Below, one piece after another: positions 9,025-18,738 of a DNA stretch of 62,391 nucleotides (positions within the stretch are counted from its first letter, which is position 1; every line of letters starts with the position of its first letter). The stretch is from Gracilaria domingensis (lineage: Eukaryota; Rhodophyta; Florideophyceae; Gracilariales; Gracilariaceae): assembly GCA_022539475.1 (NCBI GenBank), contig VCMS01000322.1, forward strand, positions 1-62,391. Direction: 5' to 3'. A program made the translations under genes and the position numbers. The notes under the pieces were generated by a model. That model worked only from the letters and a program-made list of their open reading frames with translations, had not been told where the DNA came from and searched no databases.

Positions 9025-11442
9025 AGCCGTTTTGGGGCGAGGCGGGTATACGAGAAGGGGGAGAGTTGTCCACCTGACTTCTACAAAATGAACGCGTGAT
9101 GGGCGAGAAATGGGTAAAAAGCGGGGGTGGTGTGGACTGGGAAGAAGTGATGGGACGATTGAGGTGGGATGAATTGCGATTGGCATTGCAACATGGGAGA
9201 AAATGGAAACGCAAACTAGCACGAGTGCAGTTTTGAGAGAGGGTCGCGGAAAAGAGTGAATGGGGTGGTGCGGCGAAGTAGAACCTCTACAAAAACTAGG
9301 GGACCCAAGCACTAAACTGCGCGAAATGGAATTTAATATTCCAAAATTTCTTAATTTTTTGAGTGCCAGCCTCTGCTACCCCCTCGCGCGCCCCAAATAG
9401 CCCCAAAACTAGCTTAGTTTTCAAAGCGAACAGACTATATTCCACTTTGCAGAACACAGACGATGGCTATACAAATTTTTGAACTCCTTTCTCTGTCTCT
9501 ACGAATTGCCTTTGTTTATAAGATTAAGAGTAATCTGAGAAAAGTATAAGTCTATCAAAATGAGGACTACTGCAGAAAACCAATGCAAGGTAAAACTGAC
9601 GTTCATAGGAAAGAAGTACCGTCCTACATCATCGTTTGATCACTGACAAAGAGTCCGGTAAGTTCTACACAGAAGCGCTTCTCTGCGCAGGCTCCATAAT
9701 GAAGATATCAGCCTCGGTAGAGGAATATTTCTTCATGACGCCGTACAGATTGAATAGCTGTGTTACTATTCAGAACATTTGTGACGGCCGTGTTACACGT
9801 ATACACATGGCCGAAGCACTGGAAAGTTTCCGGGAGGGTGAGGAAAGTTTCTCAGTTACAATGAATGCTTGTTTGAATGCACTCAATTTTTGACTGTGAG
9901 CCTTAGAAAGGCAGCCAAAAATCAAATTCGTTTTGAAATGCTTTGGCAGAAGCGCTTTGGCTGCATTCAATTCTTTAACAAGTTACGGCATTCAAAACCG
10001 GGATAAGCGGTTCTTACTTGACGTATAACGTAAAGCCCGTAGTCAAACGTAGTCGAACGTTGAATGAAAACATTCAAAACTTTTGACTACGTATTCAAAT
10101 TGTTACCTATTGCTTAGACCATCAGGAAGCTGCCAGCTTGGTGCTCCTGCGTCAAGAGTCCTGACAGTACAGATTTCAGATTGCACGTTCTCTGGGGCTG
10201 CCAATACGAGTCCAAAATATGATAAACATATATATCGATAACCAACCGCACTAACAGCGATAATGTAGAACACACACATATTGGTCCATTACCCTGTGCA
10301 GCACTATAAACTATTCTCAACAACAAATTCATAACATATAGATAGTAGATGATAAAACCGATAAAAAGGTATGAAAAGCAAGAGAGAAAAATCTTAATAA
10401 ACGAAACCCAGCAAAACATCGATAGCATATCTATTGAAAAAACGTTTTTGAACAGCGGGCGTGATGCTATTTGGCAGGGTAAATAGATGATCTGTGTAGC
10501 GATCATGATGCCAAAACCATGTATCAAAACACACATCACAACCCCTCACGCTGATTCTTTTAGAAATCAAAAACAGTCTCATGACTGCTCGATCGCCCTT
10601 ATAGTGCCGCAAACGCGCTGGTGAAACCTACGCCGGGATTGGCTTGCTGATGGCTTGATCAACCATTCTGTATCTAAGCCATAGTGTTACTTAGACCATA
10701 AGGCAAAGTTCGTCGGATATTCCCAACGGGAAGAAGGGAGGTAGGAAGCTATGAGAAGGTGTGTTAGTGTTCTTCTAGATATGTCTAACTTTTAATGTCT
10801 TTTCTTAGAGTATATTCTTTCAATACGTTTCTCATGCTTGCGTACAGATCTTCACAAAACAAGATACCGCAAAAATTGGTTTAGAGCTTTAAGTGACTGC
10901 ATACTAATATTAGTTATGACGTTCAAGACAGTTTGATACCCTCGAACTACATTGTAGCTGACAACTTTCATTCAACTCAAAACCATCTTTCACGCCAGTG
11001 ACTGTTGGTCTCAGTCCTAAATTTAGTTTTTCGCATGTAACAATAGAATCCAAGACCTGGAGTTCTGATTATTTTTTTCATTCCAAAAGAGGACAGCACA
11101 TTACAAGACTCGGTCAAAGCTTTATCTGTACCATCAAATTGGTCCTTACATCTATCACACTGCAAATGTAGAGACTAAAATTGGTTTGGTTTCTCGCTCA
11201 GAATTCTACAAAGCACCACTCTAATAGGACATATGCTATGTTTCTCACACACCGTCGGTAGTCTACCAGAAATGGAACGGGTTTTCAACAAAAAAGAACG
11301 TCTTGATGCCTTCTTAAACCGACAAAGACCAAGTCGTCGTAAACATTTGAACAAATACAAACTATCCCCTCCGTATTCAGAATACTGTCAGGCAAGATGA
11401 CCACAAACATTTTTCTCCACGAACACGGCTTTGCGCAACATT
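9025..11442. other. Gene-poor AT-rich region
   Basis: No supported gene in about 2.4 kb. Short open frames such as 9636-9893 (+) and 10114-10539 (-) have no recognisable domain; the second is a hydrophobic translation typical of AT-rich DNA. A perfect hairpin (AAAACTA-GCT-TAGTTTT) lies at 9405-9421. The stretch 9870-10100 is rich in GCATTCAA and GTCAAACG motifs that recur near 14700. Confidence 0.45.
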
Positions 11443-12900
11443 CTATAAATGTGACAACTGACCGAGGTCGACCAGCTCTGCATTCATTGCGGTCTCGAGC
11501 ATCTCATTGGTCTCTGCTGAAGTAGAATGGAGCATTCTCTTTGGAATCAAAGATTTCCACTTGTCGTTCCCAAGCTCGACAATTTCTAAAGGAATTGAAT
11601 CGAGATTGCAGTGCAAAAAAAGCGACATATCGACAAACGCCGAGTCCATCCTGTTTCGCCTACCAGAAAGAAGCCACCCGGCGTTTCCGAAGTCTCTCTC
11701 AATTTGTGCAGAAGACGCGGGGTGGCCAAGAAACGATTGAGCAACAACACTCAGAACAGGATACGTAGCTTTTCTTGACCTCCACCAACTTAAAAGAGAG
11801 CGAGTTGAAACCGCTTCGGGCCTTACGTTTTCGTTTGAAAGATAAGTTTCTACCTCCGTTTCAATCATCTCCGTCATTGACGGCTGAACAGAATTACCTT
11901 CCCATCCCTGACTGGCAAACTCATCAAAGTCCCATAGCTTTCCAGCACTGAGCGACTTCTCTGTATCACGTCTCGCAGACGGGCTGCCTCTTCATCATTA
12001 CTTGAGTGCGTACCAGATATAGCAGATTGATTGTACATTCCTACCTCTTGGCAAAGTGATAAGATAGCGTCCCTGACTCTTTTTCTCTGCTGGTCTGCAT
12101 CGAGGTCGCTCAACACGTAGTTTAAATACCGTAGCTTCCTATAAACTGGATGAAAGAAAACGTGCATCTCCAATACCAGAGATCGAGCTGTACCATTATA
12201 ACCATCGTAAAATCTGGTCATAAGTGCGTTTCGTAGAAGTTTTCGCGTGTATGATGTCAAAGAGCAGAGGTCTGAAGTGTTTTCTAGAAGCGCAATAGTT
12301 CTTAGAAAAGAATGCTGTATCAGAAGGGTCATATATCGTTAGTGGGGCATCACAATCTACAAGATGTTTCTTGATACGGCACAAAGCCAGGAAGGCATCA
12401 ATTCCAGCCGGGTAGGATGTCGTTTGAGCGTGCCGAATCACTTCACAAACCGGATACATAAGCGAAAACAGTTCTACCAATTTCTGCTTTTCGTCCATCA
12501 GAGGGAATGCTTTCAGCTCGTTTCGTTCGTAGTGCCTTACAAGTATATCCCATAATTGCAGGAATCGCTGCAAGAGGCGAACAGTAGATAACCAGCGGTG
12601 GGATACATCGGACAGCAGTTTTAGACATTTTCCCGTACCCTCAAGTTGCACTTCTTCGAACTTTCGTCGCATAGTTGTACTCTTATTCAGATGTTCTATA
12701 ATTTTTTTCACATCTCTCAAGAGTCCCCTACAGGTTGTGTTACGAACTCCCTCACTATGTAAAGATGTTCCAAATGCGTCAACTAAAGCACAGTTCAAAA
12801 GATGAGGAATGCACCAATCCCAGAATCCTGGCAACAGCTTGAACTCGAACTCGTGGGGTTTATATCTACAATTCTTGTGGTTCGTATACCCTAAGTTGTA
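11443..12900 (-). pseudogene. hAT-family transposase, frameshifted
   Basis: Three minus-strand reading frames in order look like one hAT transposase broken by two frameshifts. The 5' piece (12834 to about 12310) has CIPHLLNCALVDAF and HRWLSTVRLLQRFLQLWDIL, typical of the RNase H-like core region. The middle piece (about 12332-11874) covers the end of the catalytic region. The 3' piece (11877-11443) has the hAT dimerisation signature: LLSWWRSRKATYPVLSVVAQ, then SSAQIERDFGNAGWLLSGRRNRM. An in-frame stop lies just beyond 12900, and no BED zinc finger or N-terminal half is visible. A cut-and-paste DNA transposon relic; I could not define its terminal inverted repeats or target duplication. Confidence 0.75.
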
Positions 12901-13229
12901 ACTTGCTCACCGTCTAGTCCTAAATACCCTAGTGCTGCTCACCATCCATAAAATGTAATGATGTCAGCGCACGGCTCTTCGTTATGTAGGTCGGTGGTCG
13001 GTGGCTCGCCAATCCTCACTTGGCGGCTTAGGTCTTCTGTTGGAATGTTCAGGTCTTATCCATGTCCCACGGAGCGCCACGATTTTCGCTTCTGTCGATA
13101 CATTTTGTCAATTTGCGGCTGGTTGGTGCTTTGCTGGCATACTGACCTGTCACGCTCCATTTGCTTATTTAGATAGCGGTGTCGTCATCCTCATCTATCC
13201 CCGTAGTCAATCGCACCACCCGTCTCAAC
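12901..13229. other. Intergenic region
   Basis: Spacer between the hAT relic and the acidic frame. No gene seen; the hAT 5' terminus may lie here. Confidence 0.35.
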
Positions 13230-13634
13230 ATGTCCGCTAGAGACACTCTGGGCGCAATGACCGACGACGACACCGCCGGGTTTGACGTGCCCCCGGCACG
13301 GTCCACCTGCGTCATTGAGCGTGAAGCTGAGGAAGTTACGAAGGAAGTTGCTGAGGAGGAGGAGGCTGCAGTGGCGGCAGAGGAAGACGAAGATGAATTG
13401 GAAGAGAAGATTGAAGCGGAAATACTGGCATGTGAAGATGCGTAACATGACTTCTTGCACCATCGAGGAGTATCCGTGGACGATTTGAAGACTAGTGTGC
13501 AGGAATTACCAGCGGTGTTCGTTCGAGGAGTCGGGTTAGGCCTTGCGCTCTCAATGATGGGACGCAGATCGGCGTCGACTGCGAAGGAACTTCGTACCAT
13601 CTATCGAACTGTTAAGTCTGTCTCGTCTACGTGA
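13230..13634 (+). pseudogene. Acidic protein frame with an in-frame stop
   Basis: From the ATG at 13230 the frame encodes MSARDTLGAMTDDD... and a Glu/Ala-rich acidic helix, reaching TAA at 13443-13445. The same frame stays open for 62 more codons beyond it (HDFLHHRGVSVDDLK, ELPAVFVRGVGLGLAL, then a basic tail) to TGA at about 13634. The post-stop part looks protein-like: amphipathic, with a hydrophobic GLGLALSMM segment. I therefore read it as one small gene of about 134 codons with a nonsense mutation, or an error. Not recognised. The serine-rich frame on the opposite strand (13600-13169) mirrors the Glu/Asp-rich stretch and is probably a shadow. Confidence 0.35.
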
Positions 13635-13789
13635 ACCCTCCCTCGTCCTGTTTCCTTGCTTTGCGTCCCCTTCTTTGTTGCCTTGCATTTGATCTTGCTG
13701 CCTTCTTGAATAAAGATCACGCTCTGCCCCATCCTTTGCCAAGCTGCGCGGACGATAGAGTTAGAAGTATACACACCCAGCTTCAGCGG

Positions 13790-14075
13790 TCACCACGTAG
13801 CAGGATTCACACCAAAGTCCAGCGTCCAGCACTTGGCAGTAGCCACAGTCATCGCTGACGTCTAGTACCAAGGAGTAGCCACCATCGTCCAGCAGTAGTC
13901 ATCATCATCCAGCAGTAATCACACCACGCGCCGTCATCCAGTAGCCGCGGATCACTTTCACACCAGCACAGTCCCACAGCGATGGTAGCAACAATCCTAG
14001 CTCAGCAGTGAGCGACAGCGACAACGACCAGTACCAGCAGTAGCCAACATCCAGTAGTGCGAGCAAGCGGCGATC
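13790..14075. repeat. Degenerate CAGCAGTAG/CATCATC repeat tract
   Basis: About 280 bp built from imperfect repeats of blocks such as CCAGCAGTAGTCATCATC, CAGTAGCCAC and CACACCAG. The pattern is an eroded minisatellite or triplet-derived tract. No reading frame through it looks real. Confidence 0.55.
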
Positions 14076-14339
14076 ACAGCAGTGCACCCTTCTTTGGGTA
14101 GCGGCGGTTCGAGGCGGCGCTTTTTCTTGCGGCTGCCACGCGGCCCGCAATTGCCGCGGCCGTCGCGCCTCGGCAGCGCGACGGCACGGCAAAGGACATC
14201 GTGCTCTCTGGCGCGCCACCGTGCGGGGCGGCGCGCGCCTTGAGAGTTGTAAGAGGCGGGAAGAAAAAAGTGCAGCTTCCACGCCGCGCTTTCCTTATCT
14301 CCCCACCGAGATCAGGAAAAAATCGGGGAGGGGGGGGGG

Positions 14340-14367
14340 GTGTGTCCTAGGGAGTCCCAGGACACAC
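14340..14367. repeat. Hairpin beside an 11-base G run
   Basis: A run of 11 G (14330-14340, preceded by GGGGA) abuts a near-perfect inverted repeat: GTGTGTCCTAGGGA then TCCCAGGACACAC. That is 13 paired bases with one bulged A and a one-base loop. It could extrude as a cruciform. It sits at a sharp switch from GC-rich DNA (14090-14330) to AT-rich DNA (14400-14720). Confidence 0.6.
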
Positions 14368-14399
14368 TCCCAGAAACGCCTCCACAGTCATGTTGAAGC

Positions 14400-14720
14400 A
14401 GATCTGCAGCATGAAAGAAAGGAAAAATTATTTTAAAACTTTTGAAAAGAATCTAAAATATTTGTAAAATGTTTTGCAAAGGTTTTTCAAAATATTTTGA
14501 AATATGTGGTTTTAACTTTGGTATAGTTAATATTTTTGAAAACTTTCAGTCAAGTTTTTGAATGCATTAAAGTTTTGAATATGGTAATGGATTTGGTTTT
14601 AATGGATTTGAAGGTTTTAAAATATAGGTTTTTGCTGTATTTAATTGTTTTCACATATTTGACTGGTGTAAGCTTTCAAATTTTGAATGCATTCAAAAAG
14701 CATTCAAATGTGCTGTAAGC
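14400..14720. repeat. AT-rich low-complexity block
   Basis: About 320 bp dominated by TTTTGAA, AAAATAT and CATTCAAA words. Short hydrophobic frames cross it but have no coding character. Confidence 0.5.
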
Positions 14721-16975
14721 ATGCAATTGACTGCGTAACGTGTCAAACGGAGTCAAATGTTGCAGCATTCATTCCATTGGAGGAAAGTTTCGTTTCTGCG
14801 TTTTCTTGGCTCCTGAGGTCATCGGGTAAGCGGTACACTACGACAAGGCGCAGAGCAGGAGCCGCATTACACATACAAAACGTTGTGCCTGCTCTCCTTC
14901 ACTCACAGTCCTTATTCCCATGGCGACACCAGGCAACGGACCAGCCAGTCTCCTCACATCCTTCTTCGACTGTAGAGGCAAGCACATCATATAATCCCCG
15001 AGGAAAGACTTTTGAACACCCCATCATGTTGGTTGCCTATCTTGGATGTATCACTCCATTAGGTTGAAATCCATGGAAAATAACGGTAGGATCCACTCAA
15101 GTTCATTTTAAGAAGTTGCTGTCCCACAAAAGAACGGTAGTATCGTTCTTAATGATCGGCTCGTGGCCCACTCCTTGCGTGCAGCTAACGGAAGATCTTT
15201 TCACGATGTACCACGCAGGTCGACGGTGGCGATCGGGAAGCTGACCAATCAGCTGGTCGACATTAGCGACTTCCATAGTTCCAGAGAGGCGTGCCGGTGC
15301 GAGTTTTGCGATTTCCCGAGTCCGGGGAAGCGTGGGTGTGCCGAGCGCCTATGTGAGTTTAGCAACCCGGGGACAGGGGGTGGGGTTGGGGGTGGGGAGC
15401 AGCGATAGATGCGCCAATCGCTGAGACGAGTTAAGCGACCTCGATGATCAGGTGCGTTTATAGTGGTCCCCAGTCACAACTCAAATCATACTGGTTCCAA
15501 TTAAGCCATGCTCCATCTTGGTTCGAATTATACCCAACTCTCTCTCCCTATTTAGGGGTACCAAACTATGCTTCTGAGATAACAGCATCTCTGTCTCGCA
15601 GAATTCCGTTGCTTCAGTGACCACCCATGAAGAAAATAATGGCATCTTTTCCGTACTGGGAACTGAGAGTGTTTTCTTCTTCAATCGATCTCCGAACGAT
15701 TCGTCCTAGTTGCAAAACGAGCAAGCAAAGCTGTGTTCATCTTACTCGTGATTCAAGACATGCTTCTGCATGCAGAGAGAAAAGCAGACAGGGTGCACCA
15801 ACGAGTGGGTCAGGGCTTGCGAGAGTACGTTCCCTTGTGTGGCAGACCGATTAGCAGAGCTCGTAGGTCGTGTGCGCCGGTCTACGTGATGGGGAGCATT
15901 CCGTTCAAAGCTGGACGCGGCCGGAAGCTGGATCTTGCAGGGAGACACGGTTGTATCATACACCGGTTCGTGGAATCAGCTACCGTCGTACTTTTTTCAG
16001 ATCTACGTTTTCAAAGTATGTGCCACTGCTTCTACGAGAGGCAATACAAGGCGGTTGCAGTTGCATTGCCAAGCACGAATGAAAAGTTCTCCGAAGCCGA
16101 GTATTTGAAGTTCGCGCCACTTCGGCACCCTACTGAGAGTCGCTAAATCAATGCGGTTCTGTATTGATAGGACTGACGTCATTGTGGTTGCAGCGAGCTG
16201 CAGATCGAAGACACTACAGTATCAGTACTTCAACACCTCCAGCCATGTGCCCTGGGCAAGCACATGAGCGGCCATATCTCAGCTGGTAAGCAACGTGAGT
16301 ACTTTTCCACGAAGTCCGAGACACAGGTTCGAGTCCTGGCGCGGCGACCCCTAACCTACGACAGTCATATACCATTTCCTAGGCGAGGAGACGATGATTA
16401 GGTCAAAATCGTACCCTGCGACCGACTGAGATGGAGTTGCATCTCGACAAGTAGGAACTATTGAGGGGATACGGTGGCTATGATGCGATAGAAACGATTT
16501 CGCTTTGTCATAAGCGGGCATAGCATTTATTGAAGCGAATGGAGTCCATTTCGCATTCCGGAATAAATCCGATCGGCTCCATAGTGATGAGTGCGTAGTA
16601 GGCGTACAAACTTTGCGATGCAAAGGTTTCTAAGAAATGCGAAAACACTGACGTTCTTCCCATGGCGAATCCTAAACCTTTAACAGTTTAGTCGCCAATG
16701 AATGGGTTTATCCGGAGACTATCAAGCGATTCGTTCTCATCCCATTCACGACTGTTTGGTCCCTGAGACATTGGTTCAAAATGATTCCAGTCAACCTTTG
16801 AATGTATTCGAAGATGCAATGGTTTCTTGAGCTGAAACGCAAATGAATGACACGGTACCCTCGTATCATTCTTCGGTAAGCGAGAAAATTGATTGAATGT
16901 GACTGGCTCGAAACAAAGTAATACGCGTCAAAAAGATGCTGCTAGAAAAAGCTCGCGGCTGGAGATAGCGCTGCG
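14721..16975. other. Gene-poor region
   Basis: About 2.2 kb with no recognised gene. Frames at 14687-15067 (+) and 15733-16146 (+, 137 residues) are open but match nothing I know and have no clear start context. A CCAAT box (GACCAATCAG) lies near 15243. A tRNA-like box pair lies at 16268-16346. Confidence 0.4.
16268..16346 (+). other. tRNA-like pseudogene or tRNA-derived SINE head
   Basis: TATCTCAGCTGG at 16275-16286 matches the Pol III A box with one mismatch, and GGTTCGAGTCC at 16326-16336 matches the B box exactly, 51 bp apart. The T-arm pairs at four of five positions. The seven bases before the A box do not pair with the expected acceptor 3' half, and I cannot fold an anticodon stem. 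It is not a working tRNA as read; a pseudogene or SINE promoter fits better. Confidence 0.35.
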
Positions 16976-18166
16976 CTATAGTTCCCAGAAGTACTTCGGG
17001 CTAGAGTCGAGCTTCTGAGTCAAGCGTTCCACGCCGTTGTCGGTGATGAGCAGAGTATGCTCAAACTGAGCGCTTCGCTTTCCATCCAGTGTGGTTGCAG
17101 TCCAGTCATCCGGCCAAATAATGTTTCGATGAGTACCTTCATTAATCATAGGCTCAATAGTAAAAGTAACACCCGGTTTAAGAATGCCTGCCGCCTCATT
17201 GTTCCTAAAGTGCATTACGTTGGGCGTGGTGTGAAACACGGAGTTAACGCCATGGCCACAGAAATTGCGCACGACGCTAAAGCCATTCCGTCGCGCATGG
17301 TCTTCAATGACGCCGCCAATCTTCTTGACGGGCAAGCCCGGTTTACAAATGTCAATCGCCTTCTCGAGACATTCGTGCGTGACTCGAACAAGCTTCCGCC
17401 CAACGTCATCAACCTCGCCAACCAGAAAAGTTTCTGAGCAATCGCCATGAAATCCGTTGTAGTACACAGTTACGTCAATGTTAATAATATCTCCGTCCGA
17501 CAGCGCGGTGGAGTCCGGAATGCCATGACACACAACCTCGTTAATTGAGGTGCAACATGACTTTGGAAAGCGGTTGTAGTTGAGCGGGGATGGATAGGCG
17601 CCACGTTTGACAGTCTCGTCATGCACGACCGCATCGATTTGATCAGTGAGCACGCCCGGCTTGACCATCTGACCGGCAATATCCAGAATCTCGCGAGCCA
17701 TACGACAAGAGACTCGCATACCCTGAATCTGCTCCTCATCCAGGCTCTTAATATCCCACGGAAAGCGCGGTTGCTTTGCCTTTGGCAAACCATCCTTCCA
17801 ATAGTCCGGGCGCGCAATCTGCGACGGCACAAAGCGCGTCTCCGACAGCGTCCCAGGGCGTAGTTTGCCAGTGTACTTGAAGCGCGGGATCTGATCAACG
17901 CCAAAGCCCCTGGCGACGCGTGCGTTGGGCTTGTTCTTCTTCATGGTGACGGGGGTGGCAGCCGGTGCAGACGGCGCGGGACGGAGGTTGAGGGGCGGGC
18001 TGTTGGAGGTGTGGAGCGCGTGACATGATGAGGGCGACAGGAAACGCGAGCGGCTGTTGACGGGGATTGATGACACGAACGACGGCGCCGCGGCGCCGAG
18101 CTTCATGACGAACAAGTTCGCTGCGGCGAGTGAACGGTGAAGGCCAAGGGCTGGAGACACCCGCAT
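16976..18166 (-). CDS. MAP1: Methionine aminopeptidase type I, organelle-targeted
   Basis: The ATG at 18166 gives 396 residues. The enzyme removes the initiator Met from new proteins. The N-terminal ~75 residues are rich in Ser, Ala, Arg and Leu with few acids, as in a mitochondrial or plastid transit peptide. The catalytic domain begins near 135. All five metal ligands are present: D231 (IINIDVTVYY), D242 (FHGDCSETF), H305 (FCGHGVNSVFH), E338 (FTIEPMI) and E369 (QFEHTLL); the substrate-binding His is H214 (CHGIPDS). Length and order match organellar MetAP1D-type enzymes, whose role is to process organelle-encoded proteins. No zinc-finger region typical of the cytosolic MetAP1 is seen. Intronless. 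Whether the target is plastid or mitochondrion is not decidable here. Confidence 0.93.
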   Translation of the reverse strand: MRVSPALGLHRSLAAANLFVMKLGAAAPSFVSSIPVNSRSRFLSPSSCHALHTSNSPPLNLRPAPSAPAATPVTMKKNKPNARVARGFGVDQIPRFKYTGKLRPGTLSETRFVPSQIARPDYWKDGLPKAKQPRFPWDIKSLDEEQIQGMRVSCRMAREILDIAGQMVKPGVLTDQIDAVVHDETVKRGAYPSPLNYNRFPKSCCTSINEVVCHGIPDSTALSDGDIINIDVTVYYNGFHGDCSETFLVGEVDDVGRKLVRVTHECLEKAIDICKPGLPVKKIGGVIEDHARRNGFSVVRNFCGHGVNSVFHTTPNVMHFRNNEAAGILKPGVTFTIEPMINEGTHRNIIWPDDWTATTLDGKRSAQFEHTLLITDNGVERLTQKLDSSPKYFWEL

Positions 18167-18738
18167 CACGAAGACGTTTCCATCGCGATGGCGGTGAGAT
18201 CAACGAGCGGGCGCAGAATACGTGGACACGTCAACTGCTTGTAAGCTGAACTTCGAACTTTGAGACCACGCAGGTGTAGCTCATTTCTACCGTACTTGTC
18301 AAACGTGGCCGAGACGGAAGCAACGCCCCATTCGGAGGAGGAGCGCTGGTCGACGCACCGCCTTCACGGCTCTTGCCGTCCCCATTTCCTCAGTACCGCC
18401 TCCCGTACCCCCCCCGTACCCAAGGTGGCAGTGCGAAGTACCAGAAGGTGCCGCAGCCTCCCCATCCACAGCAGCTAAGTTAGAAGAGGTTCTCGTTTAA
18501 ACAGAGATACCGTGTTGCAATTTGGCCCTCCATCTCTACTCAACATCTGCACTTCAATACAAGCACCTCTCACAAACTACAAAGCGATTCAAAATAAGCG
18601 AGCAGTCAAAATGTGCCTGCACATCTAGATAGATACAACTTGAACAATGTCACCTGTCATAACCCAAACAATGGCGCATTTGTAAAGCTACACAGTAATT
18701 ATCCTTAGCATGCTCAAACTTCCAGCCTTCCACAACTC
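18167..18738. other. Intergenic region, promoter of the aminopeptidase
   Basis: 570 bp between two minus-strand genes: 5' region of the methionine aminopeptidase and 3' region of the ATAD2-like gene. No further gene or clear motif seen. Confidence 0.4.

Noticed and set aside
8192..9312. Long minus-strand Pro/His/Ser-rich frames
   Set aside because: They mirror the purine-rich coiled-coil gene on the plus strand; no domain, and composition follows from the opposite strand.
10114..10539. Minus-strand 141-codon hydrophobic frame
   Set aside because: AT-rich DNA gives Ile/Leu/Tyr-rich translations by chance; no start context or family match.
13169..13600. Minus-strand Ser/Ala-rich frame
   Set aside because: Antisense of the Glu/Asp-rich plus-strand frame; serine runs are the expected mirror image.
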